Assembly: GCA_030610515.1 (NCBI GenBank)
Contig: JAUWRQ010000097.1
Coordinates: 1-5,634 of the forward strand
Direction of reading: 5' to 3'
DNA: 5,634 bases
Origin: Candidatus Eiseniibacteriota bacterium
GTDB taxonomy: Bacteria; Joyebacterota; Joyebacteria; Joyebacterales; Joyebacteraceae
Shown: positions 5,508-5,634 of the stretch, piece after piece
Layout: each line of letters begins with the position of its first letter
Numbering within the stretch: the stretch's first letter is position 1
The notes under the pieces: model-generated
The model's input: only the letters and a program-made list of their open reading frames with translations
Told to the model about the DNA's origin: nothing
Database searches by the model: none
Program-made: the position numbers and the translations under genes

Positions 5508-5634
5508 TCAAGGGAAGCCCGCGGCACCGTCATCCCGCACGGCGCGGTCGCGCAGCTCCAGCTCCCGACGGCGCCCCGGCAGCGCAGCCCGGGCCCGCGA
5601 GACGCCGGTCCGCGCGGCGGTTGCCCCCACCGCA
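5508..5634 (-). CDS. Possible C-terminal tail of a minus-strand gene entering from the right
   Basis: A minus-strand frame is open from the right edge to a TGA at 5510-5508 and gives about 41 residues, ending with a charged helix-like stretch (RRRELELRDRAVRDDG). Most third codon positions are G or C. The opposite strand is also open with similar bias over this short stretch, so coding is not proven. If real, the gene ends 51 bases before the nitroreductase start and on the same strand, and the two could be co-transcribed. Nothing in the fragment identifies a function. Confidence 0.3.
   Translation of the reverse strand, partial: AVGATAARTGVSRARAALPGRRRELELRDRAVRDDGAAGFP

Overview
This window is a compact, GC-rich stretch of bacterial chromosome. 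The real genes have G or C at most third codon positions, Shine-Dalgarno sequences of the GGAG/AAGGAGG type, and both TTG and GTG starts. Two lipoproteins with lipobox signals, and a glycosyltransferase pair of the kind that builds lipopolysaccharide (LPS) core, point to a diderm (Gram-negative-type) bacterium. I cannot name the lineage. The THEP1-type NTPase and the short ValRS-like tail would suit a deep-branching or environmental phylum, but that is inference. I see no rRNA, tRNA, CRISPR array, insertion sequence or phage gene.

Left part (1-3138, all plus strand): the 3' end of a gene that looks like a valyl-tRNA synthetase C-terminus is followed, after about 120 bases, by a GT9 (ADP-heptose:LPS heptosyltransferase-like) gene. 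A GT4 (GT-B fold) glycosyltransferase overlaps the GT9 stop by an ATGA junction, and 34 bases later comes a THEP1-family nucleoside-triphosphatase. The last three genes look like one transcription unit. The two transferases probably act in sequence on a cell-surface glycan such as LPS core; the role of the NTPase there is unknown.

Middle (3144-3838): a small four-helix membrane protein of unknown function lies on the minus strand and converges on the NTPase gene with 5 bases between the stops. A perfect 10-bp hairpin just past the NTPase stop may end transcription. About 280 bases without a gene then separate this divergent gene from the next pair, with a possible minus-strand promoter and a small inverted repeat in the gap.

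Right part (3839-5634): two short plus-strand lipoproteins sit 18 bases apart. They share order, size and internal motifs and are probably diverged tandem duplicates. Each has an N-terminal lipid-anchor signal, a beta-rich middle and a C-terminal hydrophobic segment. Facing them on the minus strand is a stand-alone SagB/ThcOx-type FMN nitroreductase with a strong ribosome binding site. A short open frame running off the right edge may be the tail of another minus-strand gene.

The most interesting point is the paired, apparently undescribed lipoprotein family. Other points are the GT9 enzyme with Glu where the family usually has the catalytic Asp, and the SagB-like enzyme with no visible peptide or cyclodehydratase partner. 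I found no clear evidence of a new multi-gene system.
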